From Xanthomonas cissicola (GTDB lineage: Bacteria > Pseudomonadota > Gammaproteobacteria > Xanthomonadales > Xanthomonadaceae): a stretch of DNA of 64,000 bases. The stretch lies in assembly GCF_008801575.1 (NCBI RefSeq), contig NZ_VZPL01000003.1:62001-126000 (forward strand). Reading direction: 5' to 3'. The notes below the pieces were generated by a model that saw only the letters and a list, made by a program, of their open reading frames with translations, was not told the DNA's origin and ran no database searches. The translations under genes were made by a program, and so were the position numbers. Below are positions 48,394-58,234 of the stretch, piece by piece; position 1 is the first letter of the stretch; the number at the start of each line of letters is the position of its first letter.

Positions 48394-49151
48394 TCACGCC
48401 TTGAGCCGATATCCGCTGCGGAAGATCGCCGCCACGATGCCCAGGCACACCAGCAGGAACAGGAACGTCATGCCGGTGCTCACTGCGATATGCACATCGG
48501 CCCTGCCGTAAAAACTCCAGCGGAAGCCGCTGATCAGATACACCACCGGATTGAACAGCGTGACCTTCTGCCACAACGGCGGCAGCATGTTGATCGAATA
48601 GAAACTGCCGCCCAGGAAGGTCAGCGGCGTCACCACCATCAGCGGAATCACCTGCAATTTTTCGAAGCCATCGGCCCAGATGCCGATGATGAAACCGAAC
48701 AGGCTGAAGGTCAGCGCGGTGAGCACCAGAAAGCCCAGCATCCACACCGGGTGCGCGATCTCATACGGCACGAACAGCCGTGCGGTCAGCAGGATCAACA
48801 ACCCCAGCATCACCGACTTGGTCGCCGCCGCGCCCACGTAGCCGATCACGATCTCCCACCACGCCACCGGCGCGGACAGCACCTCGTAGATGGTGCCGGC
48901 CCAGCGCGGCATGTAGATGCCGAACGAGGCGTTGGAAATGCTCTCGTTGAGCAGCGACAGCATCACCAGGCCGGGAATGATGAAGGCGCCGTAGCTGATG
49001 CCGTCGATATCGCCCATGCGCGAACCGATCGCGGCCCCGAACACCACGAAGTACAGCGAGGTCGACAATACCGGCGAGGCGATCGACTGGGTGAGCGTGC
49101 GGAAGGCGCGCGCCATTTCGAAACGGTAGATCGCTGCAATCGCATGCACAT

Positions 49152-49155
<4 letters not shown>
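48394..49155 (-). CDS. yadH: ABC-2 type permease, YadH-like
   Basis: A 253-residue permease with six membrane helices. [43 protein letters not shown], and [33 protein letters not shown] follow E. coli YadH closely in order. With the adjacent ATPase it forms an exporter of unknown substrate. Its ATG overlaps the stop of the ATPase gene by 4 nt. Confidence 0.9.
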
Positions 49156-50096
<941 letters not shown>

Positions 50097-50252
50097 GGGT
50101 TTGGCACGGGAACGATAAACGCCACAGGGTAGGCCGTGCGCCATGAAAATGGCAGCAGTCCGGGTGGGATAGTGTCTCCCGACACGGGCGCAGGAGCGTG
50201 AGCGAACTGGGCTGCGCACGCACGCTGCATCTGGCTGTTGGCGTATCTCCAT

Positions 50253-50319
50253 GTAGGAGCGCGCCTGAGCGCGATGGGCTTTTCCACCAACGCCCCATCG
50301 CGCTCAGGTGCGCTCCTAC
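50253..50319. repeat. GTAG REP-like palindrome
   Basis: GTAGGAGCGCGCCTGAGCGCGATGGG faces CCCATCGCGCTCAGGTGCGCTCCTAC, giving about 26 nearly perfect base pairs around a loop of about 15 nt. A close relative lies at 46805-46871. It sits in the 296-nt gap upstream of yadG. Confidence 0.8.
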
Positions 50320-50346
50320 CCAAACACGGCAACCGCCGTGGCTCTT

Positions 50347-50378
50347 GCGATTCCCCAATCCCGATTCCCGATTACCGC
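50347..50378. repeat. Heptamer repeat arm
   Basis: GATTCCCCAATCCCGATTCCCGATTA, a three- to four-unit GATTCCC array just before the end of the antiporter gene. There is no opposing arm nearby apart from the GTAG hairpin. Confidence 0.7.
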
Positions 50379-50392
50379 GCGCATCAGCGCGC

Positions 50393-52030
50393 TCAAGCGC
50401 GCTTGCGCGACTCGATCAGATCCAGGTTGCGCACCAGCCGTCGCGACAGGTCGTCGGAAATCTCGCGTCGTCGCGCAAGCTTGAACAACTCATTGCGCTC
50501 GGCCACCAATGCCGCATGGCGGAACTGACGCAGCGCCTTTTCGTAGGCAACCGCCTCTTCCGGATCGGTCTCGGCCATGTCCACCGCGCCGAGCTTGCGC
50601 TGATAGCGCTGGCTCACCTGGTTGGCCGCTGCGTTGTAGCGCTCGGCATGCTTGCTGCCGTCCACCAGCCGCTGGCGCAGTTTTTCCACTGCCTCCAGCG
50701 CCGCCTGCGAAGCGGCCTTCACGGCTAGGTCTTCCTTGAGCTGCTCGTCTTCTTCCTCGGGCAGTTCCAGACCGCGCAACAGGCGCGGCAACGCGACGCT
50801 GGCCACCAGCAGCGACACCAGGATCACCGAGGCGGCCAGAAAGATCGCCAACTGGCGGGCCGGAAATGGCGAGCCGTCCTCCAGCATCAATGGCAGCGTG
50901 AGCACGCCGGCCAGGGTGATCGCACCGCGCACGCCGGCCAACGATACCGCCACCACGATTCGCCACGGCGGGCTGACATGCGCCTCGCCGCGCCGTTGCG
51001 CCTTGAAGATGTTCCAGCGCAGCGACAGGAACACCCACACGAAGCGCAACGCCATCAAGCTAGCGCTGATGGTGGCCACGTACACCGCCAGCCACCACGG
51101 ATTGAGGTGCCCGGCCTCCTGCACGCTGCGCACCGCACCGTCCAGGATGCCCGGCAACTGCTCGCCCAGCAGCACGAAGATGATGCCGTTGAAGGTGAAC
51201 TGCACCGTGTCCCACACCGCCGACCGCTGCAGGCGCATGTTGCCCGGCGCGTTGCCGGCCATTTCCACATAGCTCATGGTGACGCCGGCGGCCACTGCGG
51301 CCAGGATGCCGGACGCGTGGAAGGCTTCGGCCAGCAGATACGCTGCAAATGGGGTGAGCAGGTTGACCAGGATCGCCGAACCGGGCTCCTCGCCGAAATG
51401 CCGCCAGATCCAGGCCTGGATGCGGCTCAACCCAAAGGTCGTCGCCACGCCCAGGGCCAGGCCGGCCAGCGCCACCCACAGAAAGGTCAGCGAAGCGGCC
51501 GCCACCGAGAAGGTCCCGGTCAGCACCGCCGCCACCGCGAACTGGAAACACACCAGGCCCGAGGCGTCGTTGAGCAACGACTCGCCTTCCAGGATGTGCA
51601 TCAGGCGCTTGGGAATCGGCACCTTGGAGGCGATCGAGGACACCGCCACCGGATCGGTCGGCGAAATGATCGCCGCCAGCGCGAATGCCACGGCCAGCGG
51701 CATCGCCGGTATCAGCCAATGAATGAAGAAGCCGGCGCCAATCACGGTGAAGATGACCAGCCCCAACGCCAATTCCAGAATGGCCGCCTTGTCGCGGAAC
51801 AAGCCTTGCTTGGGAATGCGCCAGCCATCCAGGAACAGCAGTGGCGGCAGGAACAACAGGAAGAACAGCTCCGGTTCCAGCTCGTGCCCTGCATCGAAAA
51901 CGCCGGAGACCACCGCGCCCAGCGCGATCTGGACCAACGGCAACGGCAGCGAAAACGGCAGGATGCGGATGAGGTAACCGCTGGCCGCGACCGCCAGCAA
52001 CATGGCGAGGACGACATCGATCGAATGCAT
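50393..52030 (-). CDS. Na+/H+ antiporter, CPA1 family (YjcE-like)
   Basis: A 545-residue antiporter with 12 or so helices and a charged cytoplasmic C-terminal domain of about 120 residues. Family landmarks include PFSLPLPLVQIALGAVVSG, LPPLLFLDGW, FALAAIISPTDPVAVSSI with the ion-binding Asp, EGESLLNDASGLV and SLAGVRGAITLAGVLTLPL. It closely follows E. coli YjcE throughout. Its role is probably pH and sodium homeostasis. The start ATG was chosen at MHSIDVVLAML; the upstream 24 codons are Arg/Cys/His-rich. Confidence 0.93.
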   Translation of the reverse strand: MHSIDVVLAMLLAVAASGYLIRILPFSLPLPLVQIALGAVVSGVFDAGHELEPELFFLLFLPPLLFLDGWRIPKQGLFRDKAAILELALGLVIFTVIGAGFFIHWLIPAMPLAVAFALAAIISPTDPVAVSSIASKVPIPKRLMHILEGESLLNDASGLVCFQFAVAAVLTGTFSVAAASLTFLWVALAGLALGVATTFGLSRIQAWIWRHFGEEPGSAILVNLLTPFAAYLLAEAFHASGILAAVAAGVTMSYVEMAGNAPGNMRLQRSAVWDTVQFTFNGIIFVLLGEQLPGILDGAVRSVQEAGHLNPWWLAVYVATISASLMALRFVWVFLSLRWNIFKAQRRGEAHVSPPWRIVVAVSLAGVRGAITLAGVLTLPLMLEDGSPFPARQLAIFLAASVILVSLLVASVALPRLLRGLELPEEEDEQLKEDLAVKAASQAALEAVEKLRQRLVDGSKHAERYNAAANQVSQRYQRKLGAVDMAETDPEEAVAYEKALRQFRHAALVAERNELFKLARRREISDDLSRRLVRNLDLIESRKRA

Positions 52031-52728
52031 GAAAAACCCGGAATGAAAAAAAAGCGGTCGCGCATGCGGCATCGCATATTGCGACGCACAACAACAACGC
52101 ACCTACCGGACCATACCGTGTTGCACCCGGGGATGAAAACCACCGCATTGCCTCGCACCTTGGCATGTGGGGCGATGCGGCAGGGTTGTTGCGGTTCGGT
52201 TCAATTGGCCGGTGCCCGATACGCTGGCGGATGGAGACAGGCGCAATGACGATGTCCAAGCGCGCGTGCTGCGGCAGACCGGTCGCGCATCGACGCAATG
52301 GAGAGCGGCTGCGGCTCGAGCAGCGAAGGACGGTGCGACAACGCATGCACGGGTGTTTCGCAATCGCCGCCGGCACCCTCGGCACGGGCCCGTCTACGCC
52401 GGCCGGAGAGTGCGCGAACAGTCGATCCGATCGAGCCGGGGGCATGGATGGGACGTTGCGGTGTGCTGCTGTTTCCTTGGAACGGTCCTCGCCATCGCGC
52501 TATGGCCACAGGTGACGCGCGAGCGGGATGCAGCGATCGGTGTCGTATCGCTGCCGGTCCTGGCCCCACTCCTGCACCGGCGCTTGCACGCCCCTGTGAC
52601 GCCGCCGTCATCACGCCGAACGCGGTGATGAATGTCAAAACAGCGTGATGCATCCGGCCGTTTCGCAGGCGCGTATTGACGCTACGGTTGCCATCCAGGC
52701 GATCGCCAACCCAAAGGATCGATGCCTC
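52031..52728. other. Long intergenic region, nothing recognised
   Basis: About 700 nt between the antiporter gene and the divergent fasciclin gene. Frames are open on both strands because of high GC, but none has a ribosome site, a signal peptide or family resemblance. The part next to each gene is expected to hold their promoters; a -10-like TATGG or TACG near each is not convincing. Confidence 0.4.
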
Positions 52729-53286
52729 ATGAAGACTTCATTCCAGTCGCTTGCCGTTGCCACCGCCATTGCCCTGACCAGCGCCCTGGCCCCCGCCTAT
52801 GCTGCGTCCAATCCGACCGTTGGCGGCGCGCCGATGCTGGTGACCAAGGACATCGTCGACAACGCGGTCAACTCCAAGGACCACACTACGTTGGTGGCTG
52901 CCGTCAAAGCGGCCGGCCTGGTCGAGACGCTGAAGGGTCCGGGCCCGTTCACCGTATTCGCGCCGACCAATGCGGCGTTTTCGGCACTGCCGGCCGGCAC
53001 CGTCGACACCTTGCTGAAGCCCGAATCCAAGCCGACCCTGACCAAGGTGCTCACCTATCACGTGGTACCGGGCAAGGTGGATGCGGCCTCGCTGATCGCC
53101 AAGATCAAGGCCGGTGGCGGTAGCGCCACGCTGACCACCGTGCAGGGCGAGCCGCTGACCGCCAGGCTCAATGGCAAGAAGGTCACCATCACCGACGTCA
53201 AGGGCAACACCGCCAACGTCACCATCGCCGACGTGATCCAGAGCAATGGCGTGATCCACGTGGTGGACAAGGTGCTGATGCCGTAA
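52729..53286 (+). CDS. Secreted fasciclin (FAS1) domain protein
   Basis: A 186-residue exported protein with a signal peptide (KTSFQSLAVATAIALTSALAPAYA) and one FAS1 domain. The domain shows the H1 box GPGPFTVFAPTNAAFSALP, the YH motif TYHVVPGKVDAASL, and the H2 end NGVIHVVDKVLMP. FAS1 domains mediate adhesion to surfaces or host cells, so a role in attachment is possible. AAAGGA precedes the ATG. Confidence 0.93.
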   Translation: MKTSFQSLAVATAIALTSALAPAYAASNPTVGGAPMLVTKDIVDNAVNSKDHTTLVAAVKAAGLVETLKGPGPFTVFAPTNAAFSALPAGTVDTLLKPESKPTLTKVLTYHVVPGKVDAASLIAKIKAGGGSATLTTVQGEPLTARLNGKKVTITDVKGNTANVTIADVIQSNGVIHVVDKVLMP

Positions 53287-53333
53287 TGGCCTGCAGCCGT
53301 ACCGCGACGCGTCGTTGCTGACGCACGCACACT

Positions 53334-53367
53334 GCCATCGGCGGAATGCGATTTTTCCGCCGATGGC
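53334..53367 (+). terminator. Perfect stem-loop downstream of the fasciclin gene
   Basis: GCCATCGGCGGAA pairs base for base with TTCCGCCGATGGC around the loop TGCGATTT, 48 nt past the stop. There is no U-tract, so it may be an intrinsic terminator of weak type, an mRNA-stabilising hairpin, or a protein binding site. Confidence 0.6.
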
Positions 53368-53665
53368 GCAGCGCTTTCATGCAGCGCGTCATGGCAAGGG
53401 AGGCGCTGTTTTAAAGAGATTGGCCGTCGATGCGGCGAGCGCTTGGCAAGCGCAGACATTGGTCGACATCGACACACACGATGCCTACCAGGAGGCAACG
53501 CCTGACGACTACCCGGTCGGTTCTGTTTGTCGCTAGTTGATCGGCAACGCCATGCCACGGATCTGCAGTGGATGGCAGTTGATCCGCGAGCGCACCAGCA
53601 CAGGCGAGGCGTGGTTCAACCATGCTGTGCGTCGCGCGGGCCAGCCTCCAGCGACCGCAATCAAA

Positions 53666-53765
53666 CCGCCAAACGGCGGTGAGGGAGCGACCGGCCTGCC
53701 GGTGGCTCCGCTTGGTGTCCCGATTCTCCGACACCGTGCGCGTGCCCTTGCACGCGTCTTTTTTT
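53666..53765 (+). ncRNA. Candidate small RNA with four hairpins and an intrinsic terminator
   Basis: Four stem-loops follow one another without interruption: CCGCC/GGCGG (53666-53679); GGAGC with ACCGGC over CT and its complements (53684-53709); GGTGTC/GACACC with a ten-base pyrimidine-rich loop (53714-53735); and CGCGTGC/GCACGCG over CCTT followed by GTCTTTTTTT (53738-53765). The U-tract fixes the strand as plus. No coding gene precedes it within 370 nt on that strand, so the terminator belongs to an RNA of its own. The 5' end and promoter are not certain. I do not match it to a named Xanthomonas small RNA. Confidence 0.55.
53738..53765 (+). terminator. Intrinsic terminator of the candidate small RNA
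   Basis: A seven-base-pair GC stem with a CCTT loop and seven consecutive T residues. It is the strongest intrinsic terminator in this part of the window and is oriented opposite to the following minus-strand gene. Confidence 0.85.
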
Positions 53766-53787
53766 GCCCGTGTGGCGCGCTATTTCC

Positions 53788-55224
53788 CTATCTCGACTGA
53801 TCGCTGGACGGCGGCGGTGGATCCAGCAACTGACGGAGATCCTCGACAAATCCGCGATACCCTTCTTCGCGCGCATCCGTCGATGGCTGGCGCAATACCC
53901 AGGACGGGTGCACCGTGGTCAATACCGGCGTGCCGTCGTCCAGGCGCTGCCATTGCCCGCGTTGCTGCATCAATCGGAAGCGGCTTCCCAACACGGCTTG
54001 CGCCGCAGTCGCGCCCAGGCAGACGATCTGCGCCGGACGCAAGTGCGCCCGTTCGGCCTGCAACCACCCGCTGCAGGCCTGCACATGGGTGCGCTCCGGA
54101 TTGCGATGCAGCCGCCGTTTGCCGCGTTGCTCGAAACGAAAATGCTTGACCGCATTGGTGACGTAGAACGTCTCGCGGTCCACACCCAGCTCGCCCAACG
54201 CCATGTTGAACAGGCGCCCGGCGGGACCGACAAACGGACGACCGCTCAAGTCCTCTTCATCGCCCGGCTGCTCGCCGATCACCATGACCGACGCATCGTC
54301 GGGTCCTTCGCCGAACACCGTTTGCGTTGCCGGCTGCCACAGTTCGCAACGCCGGCAATCGCGTGCGGCAGTGCGCAACTGCGCCAGGCTTTGGGTTGCC
54401 GCTTCCGGCAATGGCGCAGGCGCTGCCGGCACCCGTCGCCGTACCGGCTCGGGCGCGCGCTCGGCCATCTCGCGAACACGCATGCCGGCATCGCGGATCA
54501 GCTCCGGCAACAGCGTGGCTTCGGGCAGGTTCTTCCAGTATTTCTGCGGCATTTCCTGCCGCATCATGGTCGGGTTGAGCCGCGCCGGGTTGAAGATATG
54601 CGCGTAGTACGTGCGCCAGAGCGTCTCTTGCGCATCGTCGGCGGGTACCTGGGTGCGCACCGCACCTTCGCCGAAGGTCAACGCCTGCCCATCCCAACGC
54701 ACACTGCGGTACGGGGTCAGGATCGCCCAACGCATGCCGGCAAACCGGCGCGCAAAAAACGGCGCCACGCGATCCACGATCCAGTGCTCGGGCTCGAACC
54801 AGGACACGAAGTCTTCTTCTTCCCCGGGCAGGCGACGAAAACGCACGAAGGCCTTCATTTTGTGGGTATCGCGCTGCACCGCTTTTTGCCATTGCCGTAG
54901 CCGGTGCACATCCACATCGGTGGCGCGTTCCAGCAGGGCTTTTTCCCCAGAGGCAACGCGCCACAGCAAGCGATACAACACAGCGTGCCGTTGCGGGTCG
55001 CGGTGACACAGCACCGAGGCCGCCAGCTGCATGAAATCTGCAGAGACCCGCGGTGGTGGCACCACGGCCGGCATCGCCAACAGTCCCTGCCCCATCAACA
55101 AGCCGCCCTGCGCCCCGCCATTCCAGGCCATATCGTCCGGCTCCACCTGCGCGCACCAGCCTGCCCGCGCCAACGCACGCCATGCTTCAAAACTCCACGC
55201 GGGTTCCACCTCGGCGCTGAACAT
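53788..55224 (-). CDS. DUF4130-UdgX fusion, uracil-DNA-binding protein
   Basis: A 478-residue two-domain protein. The N-terminal half (about 1-250) is a DUF4130 domain with KMKAFVRFRRLPGEEEDFVSW, DRVAPFFARRFAGMRWAIL and TYYAHIFNPARLNPTMMRQEMP. The C-terminal half is a family-4-like uracil-DNA glycosylase with the UdgX signature: GEQPGDEEDLSGRPFVGPAG (317-336), the RGKRRLHRNP loop with His373, and VHPSWVLR. The His in the KRRxH loop is the residue by which UdgX becomes covalently linked to DNA at uracil. Iron-sulfur cysteines are C290, C293, C384 and C402. DUF4130 is of unknown activity. It runs in tandem with a radical SAM gene upstream, a frequent association in genomes. Confidence 0.93.
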   Translation of the reverse strand: MFSAEVEPAWSFEAWRALARAGWCAQVEPDDMAWNGGAQGGLLMGQGLLAMPAVVPPPRVSADFMQLAASVLCHRDPQRHAVLYRLLWRVASGEKALLERATDVDVHRLRQWQKAVQRDTHKMKAFVRFRRLPGEEEDFVSWFEPEHWIVDRVAPFFARRFAGMRWAILTPYRSVRWDGQALTFGEGAVRTQVPADDAQETLWRTYYAHIFNPARLNPTMMRQEMPQKYWKNLPEATLLPELIRDAGMRVREMAERAPEPVRRRVPAAPAPLPEAATQSLAQLRTAARDCRRCELWQPATQTVFGEGPDDASVMVIGEQPGDEEDLSGRPFVGPAGRLFNMALGELGVDRETFYVTNAVKHFRFEQRGKRRLHRNPERTHVQACSGWLQAERAHLRPAQIVCLGATAAQAVLGSRFRLMQQRGQWQRLDDGTPVLTTVHPSWVLRQPSTDAREEGYRGFVEDLRQLLDPPPPSSDQSR

Positions 55225-55343
55225 CGTTTGCCTTGCTCTTGTAGGGGTACCGACATGCGCTTTGGAACCGTATGCCCGCGCAATGCCGTTTACCAGGATG
55301 CACGCTACCTGCGTTGGCGGGGTCAGATGCGGTTGAGCGGAGA

Positions 55344-55369
55344 TTAGGGATTGGGGATTGGGACTTGCG
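55344..55369. repeat. Heptamer repeat, single arm
   Basis: GGGATTGGGGATTGGG, a short direct array in the 193-nt gap between the radical SAM and UdgX genes. Confidence 0.6.
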
Positions 55370-55417
55370 AACGCTGGCATTGGCCAAGGAAGCAGCATCG
55401 TTGCGGGCGGAAAATGC

Positions 55418-56662
55418 TCAGTCGAACAGACTCGCCTGCCGTGGCGCAGGCGCCAACTGCGCACGCAGCCTGACCGGGTCGTCCAGGCGCTGACGCGGAT
55501 GGTGATCGAGCACGCTCACGAACGGCAGCAGCTTTTTCATCGGTACGCGCAGCCGCGCCAGGTCGCCAACGCGCAAGCGCGCATGCCGCCGCGACAACAA
55601 CAAGCGCTCCACGTTGCGCGTGCCCAGGCCCGGTACGCGCAGCAGCATTTCGCGCGGTGCCGCATTCAAGTCCACCGGAAACCGCTCGGGGTTGCGCAAT
55701 GCCCAGGCCAGCTTGGGGTCCACGTCCAGGTCGAGCATGCCGCTGGACTGCGCCGGCGCAATTTCTTCCACGCTGAACTCGTAGAAACGCAGCAACCAGT
55801 CGGCCTGATACAGCCGGTGCTCGCGCTGCAGGGGCGGTGCCTGCAACGGCAGCTTGGACGAGGCATCCGGGATGGGGCTGAAGGCCGAGTAGTACACCCG
55901 GCGCATGCGGTAATTGCCGTAGAGGTTGTGGCTGGTGTCCAGGATGCTGCGGTCGTTGGCATTGTCGGCGCCGACGATCATCTGCGTGCTCTGCCCGGCC
56001 GGCGCGAAGCGTGGCGGCTTGGCGCGGCGCACCGTTTCAGCCTTGCGTTCGAGCTGGTTTTCTTCGATGCGCCAGCGCAGCTCGCCCATCGCCGAGCGAA
56101 TGCCGCCCAGGCTTTTCTCCGGCGCCAGCAACGTCAGGCCCTGTTCGGTGGGCAACTCCACATTGATGCTCAAGCGATCGGCATAGCGTCCTGCCGCCGC
56201 TAGCAACTCCGGAGCCGCATCCGGGATGGTCTTGAGATGGATGTAGCCGGCGAAATGGTGCACCTCGCGCAACTGCCGCGCCACTTCCACCAGTTGCTCC
56301 ATGGTGTAGTCGGAGTTGCGGATGATGCCGCTGGACAGGAACAGGCCTTCGATGTAGTTGCGCTTGTAGAAGTCCAGCGTGAGCGTGACCACTTCTTCCG
56401 GCGTGAAGCGCGCACGGCGTACATTGCTGGACACGCGATTGACGCAGTACGCGCAGTCGAAGATGCAAAAATTGGTCAGCAGGATCTTCAACAGCGACAC
56501 GCATCTGCCGTCGGGCGTGTACGAGTGGCAGATGCCCATGCCCTCGGTGCTGCCGATGCCGCCGGTGCCCAGCGAATTGCGCTTGTTGGCGCCACTGGAA
56601 GCACAGGAGGCATCGTATTTGGCGGCGTCGGCGAGGACGGCGAGCTTGTCGAGGATTTTCAC
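55418..56662 (-). CDS. Radical SAM protein, putative DNA modification/repair
   Basis: A 414-residue radical SAM enzyme. The [4Fe-4S] cluster motif is CIFDCAYC with C66, C70 and C73, preceded by GICHSYTPDGRCVSLLKILL. The core continues with LFLSSGIIRNSDYTMEQLVEVAR and YIHLKTIPDA. The C-terminus has a helix-hairpin-helix DNA-binding element (DLNAAPREMLLRVPGLGTRN). This pattern is the family annotated as putative DNA modification/repair radical SAM protein, almost always adjacent to a DUF4130 protein. The reaction is unknown; analogy to spore photoproduct lyase is inference. It is transcribed ahead of the UdgX fusion. Confidence 0.92.
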   Translation of the reverse strand: MKILDKLAVLADAAKYDASCASSGANKRNSLGTGGIGSTEGMGICHSYTPDGRCVSLLKILLTNFCIFDCAYCVNRVSSNVRRARFTPEEVVTLTLDFYKRNYIEGLFLSSGIIRNSDYTMEQLVEVARQLREVHHFAGYIHLKTIPDAAPELLAAAGRYADRLSINVELPTEQGLTLLAPEKSLGGIRSAMGELRWRIEENQLERKAETVRRAKPPRFAPAGQSTQMIVGADNANDRSILDTSHNLYGNYRMRRVYYSAFSPIPDASSKLPLQAPPLQREHRLYQADWLLRFYEFSVEEIAPAQSSGMLDLDVDPKLAWALRNPERFPVDLNAAPREMLLRVPGLGTRNVERLLLSRRHARLRVGDLARLRVPMKKLLPFVSVLDHHPRQRLDDPVRLRAQLAPAPRQASLFD

Positions 56663-56869
56663 GCGGGCAGCATGCAGCGGTGGCGTCTCAGCCTATGAGA
56701 CTCGCCTGCACCTGATCGTGAATGCTTCAGAGCGCTGCGGGTTGGCGTGATCCGGCAGCGCGCGACTGCAATGCGAACCCGCTGCCAGCGAACGTGCGAC
56801 TACGCTCTTCCCATCGGCACTGCAGCTCTTGGCCCAAACATGCCGATGCGCCCACGTCCGCACCCGGCG

Positions 56870-57688
56870 CTATGCCGCGACCGGGTCCGCCACCGCTGCA
56901 GGGCCGTCGAAGCGATACAGATCCATAGCCAGGAAACCCGCATCGATGCCGGCGTCGATGCGCTGCGCACCGAGCCGGTCATCGCCAGCCGCGCCCATCG
57001 CCACGTACAGCGGCAGCCAGTGCTCGTCGCTGGGATGCGCGCGTTCGGCATGCGGTGCCTGGCGGCGGTAGTCCAGCAGCGCGGGGATGTCGTCGTCCAG
57101 CAGCTTGCGTTCGGTCAATTCGATGAAGGGCCGCACGTACGGCGCTTGCCGCTCGGCGCTGTAGCCGTTGCGGACGTCGTGCAGGTTATGGGTGATGCTG
57201 CCCGAGCCGATCACCAGCACGCCGTCATCGCGCAACGGCGCCAGCGCACGGCCCACCGCAAATTGGTGCGCCGGTCCCAGCTCGGGCTGGATCGATAGCG
57301 ACACCACCGGGATGTCGGCGTCCGGATACAGCAGGCGCAGCGGCACCCAGACGCCGTGATCGAAGCCGCGCTGCGGGTCCAGCTGCGGATGCAGGCCGGC
57401 CTGCTCCAGCCGGCGCACGATCTGCTGCGCCAATGCCGGCTCGCCGGGCGCCGGATAGTCCAGCGCATACAACGGCGCCGGGAAGCCGCCGAAGTCGTGA
57501 ATGGTCGGCGGCCGTAGCGCACCGCTGACCAGCGGGCGACGGCCCAGCCAGTGCGCGCTCGCCACCACGATGGCACGCGGCCGCGGCAACGCGTGCCGCA
57601 GGTCGGCCAGGCGCTCGCCGACCTGCCCCGGCTGCAGCGCAGTCATCGGCGAGCCGTGCGAGATATACAGGGGGGGCAAGCGGGTCAT
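56870..57688 (-). CDS. Class III extradiol dioxygenase, DODA/YgiD type
   Basis: A 272-residue ring-cleaving dioxygenase of the 4,5-DOPA dioxygenase type. ISHGSPMTALQPG holds the first iron-ligand His, FGGFPAPLYALDYPAPG and FDHGVWVPLRLLYPDADIPV the second, and GSGSITHNLHDVR the rest. E. coli YgiD (ygiD) is a close length match. The natural substrate in bacteria is unknown. It is followed upstream by the DoxX gene on the same strand, 29 nt away. Confidence 0.9.
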   Translation of the reverse strand: MTRLPPLYISHGSPMTALQPGQVGERLADLRHALPRPRAIVVASAHWLGRRPLVSGALRPPTIHDFGGFPAPLYALDYPAPGEPALAQQIVRRLEQAGLHPQLDPQRGFDHGVWVPLRLLYPDADIPVVSLSIQPELGPAHQFAVGRALAPLRDDGVLVIGSGSITHNLHDVRNGYSAERQAPYVRPFIELTERKLLDDDIPALLDYRRQAPHAERAHPSDEHWLPLYVAMGAAGDDRLGAQRIDAGIDAGFLAMDLYRFDGPAAVADPVAA

Positions 57689-57717
57689 GGACAGCTCCTT
57701 GATGGATGGAAACAGGC

Positions 57718-58128
57718 TCAGCGCGATGGCTGCAACGCGAATGCGCCGTCGCCGAGCAACGCCTGCACGATCAGCAGCACCGCCCATAACGCCGGGTATT
57801 CCCAGCCGCCACCCGGATTGGAAAAACCGAACCCGTTCGCACCATGCACGCTGACAATCGTGCCCAGCAATAGCGGCACGCCCAGCAGGGCGACCCAGCG
57901 CGCATAGAGGCCCAACAGCAGCGAAACGCCAAGGCCGAGCTCCAGCGCCATACTGACGTAGGCCAATGCGCCGGGCAGGCCGAGCGACTGGAAGTACGCC
58001 ACGGTGCCGGCCAGAGTGAACACCAGCAATTTGGTCAGGCCATGCACCAGAAACAGCACGCCCAGGCTGATACGCAGCAAGGCGGTGCCATAGGCGGCGG
58101 TGCGTGGAGATGCGAGGGCAGTTGTCAT
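57718..58128 (-). CDS. DoxX family membrane protein
   Basis: A 136-residue protein with four hydrophobic helices: LLRISLGVLFLVHGLTKLLVF, AYVSMALELGLGVSLLLGLY, ALLGVPLLLGTIVSVHGANG, and WAVLLIVQALLGDG. The DoxX family is involved in redox membrane chemistry; its exact role is unsettled. The ATG was chosen over an upstream ATG that adds nine unrelated residues. It lies 107 nt from the divergent LysR gene, which may control it. Confidence 0.9.
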   Translation of the reverse strand: MTTALASPRTAAYGTALLRISLGVLFLVHGLTKLLVFTLAGTVAYFQSLGLPGALAYVSMALELGLGVSLLLGLYARWVALLGVPLLLGTIVSVHGANGFGFSNPGGGWEYPALWAVLLIVQALLGDGAFALQPSR

Positions 58129-58234
58129 GGGACGGGCTCCGTTGAGGACCGCCACAGCCTATTCCTTACAAAAATCTGATAAATACGCGTGCTTCAGATA
58201 ATTTATTTCGGCAAAAGGAACAATCGGAGCCGCC
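58129..58234. promoter_or_regulatory. Divergent promoter region of doxX-dioxygenase and LysR
   Basis: A 106-nt AT-rich gap with stretches such as ttccttacaaaaatctgataaatacg and aatttatttcggc. LysR proteins usually bind such intervals through T-N11-A sites; TTATTT and AAATAC occur in plausible places, but I cannot define an operator. Confidence 0.45.
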
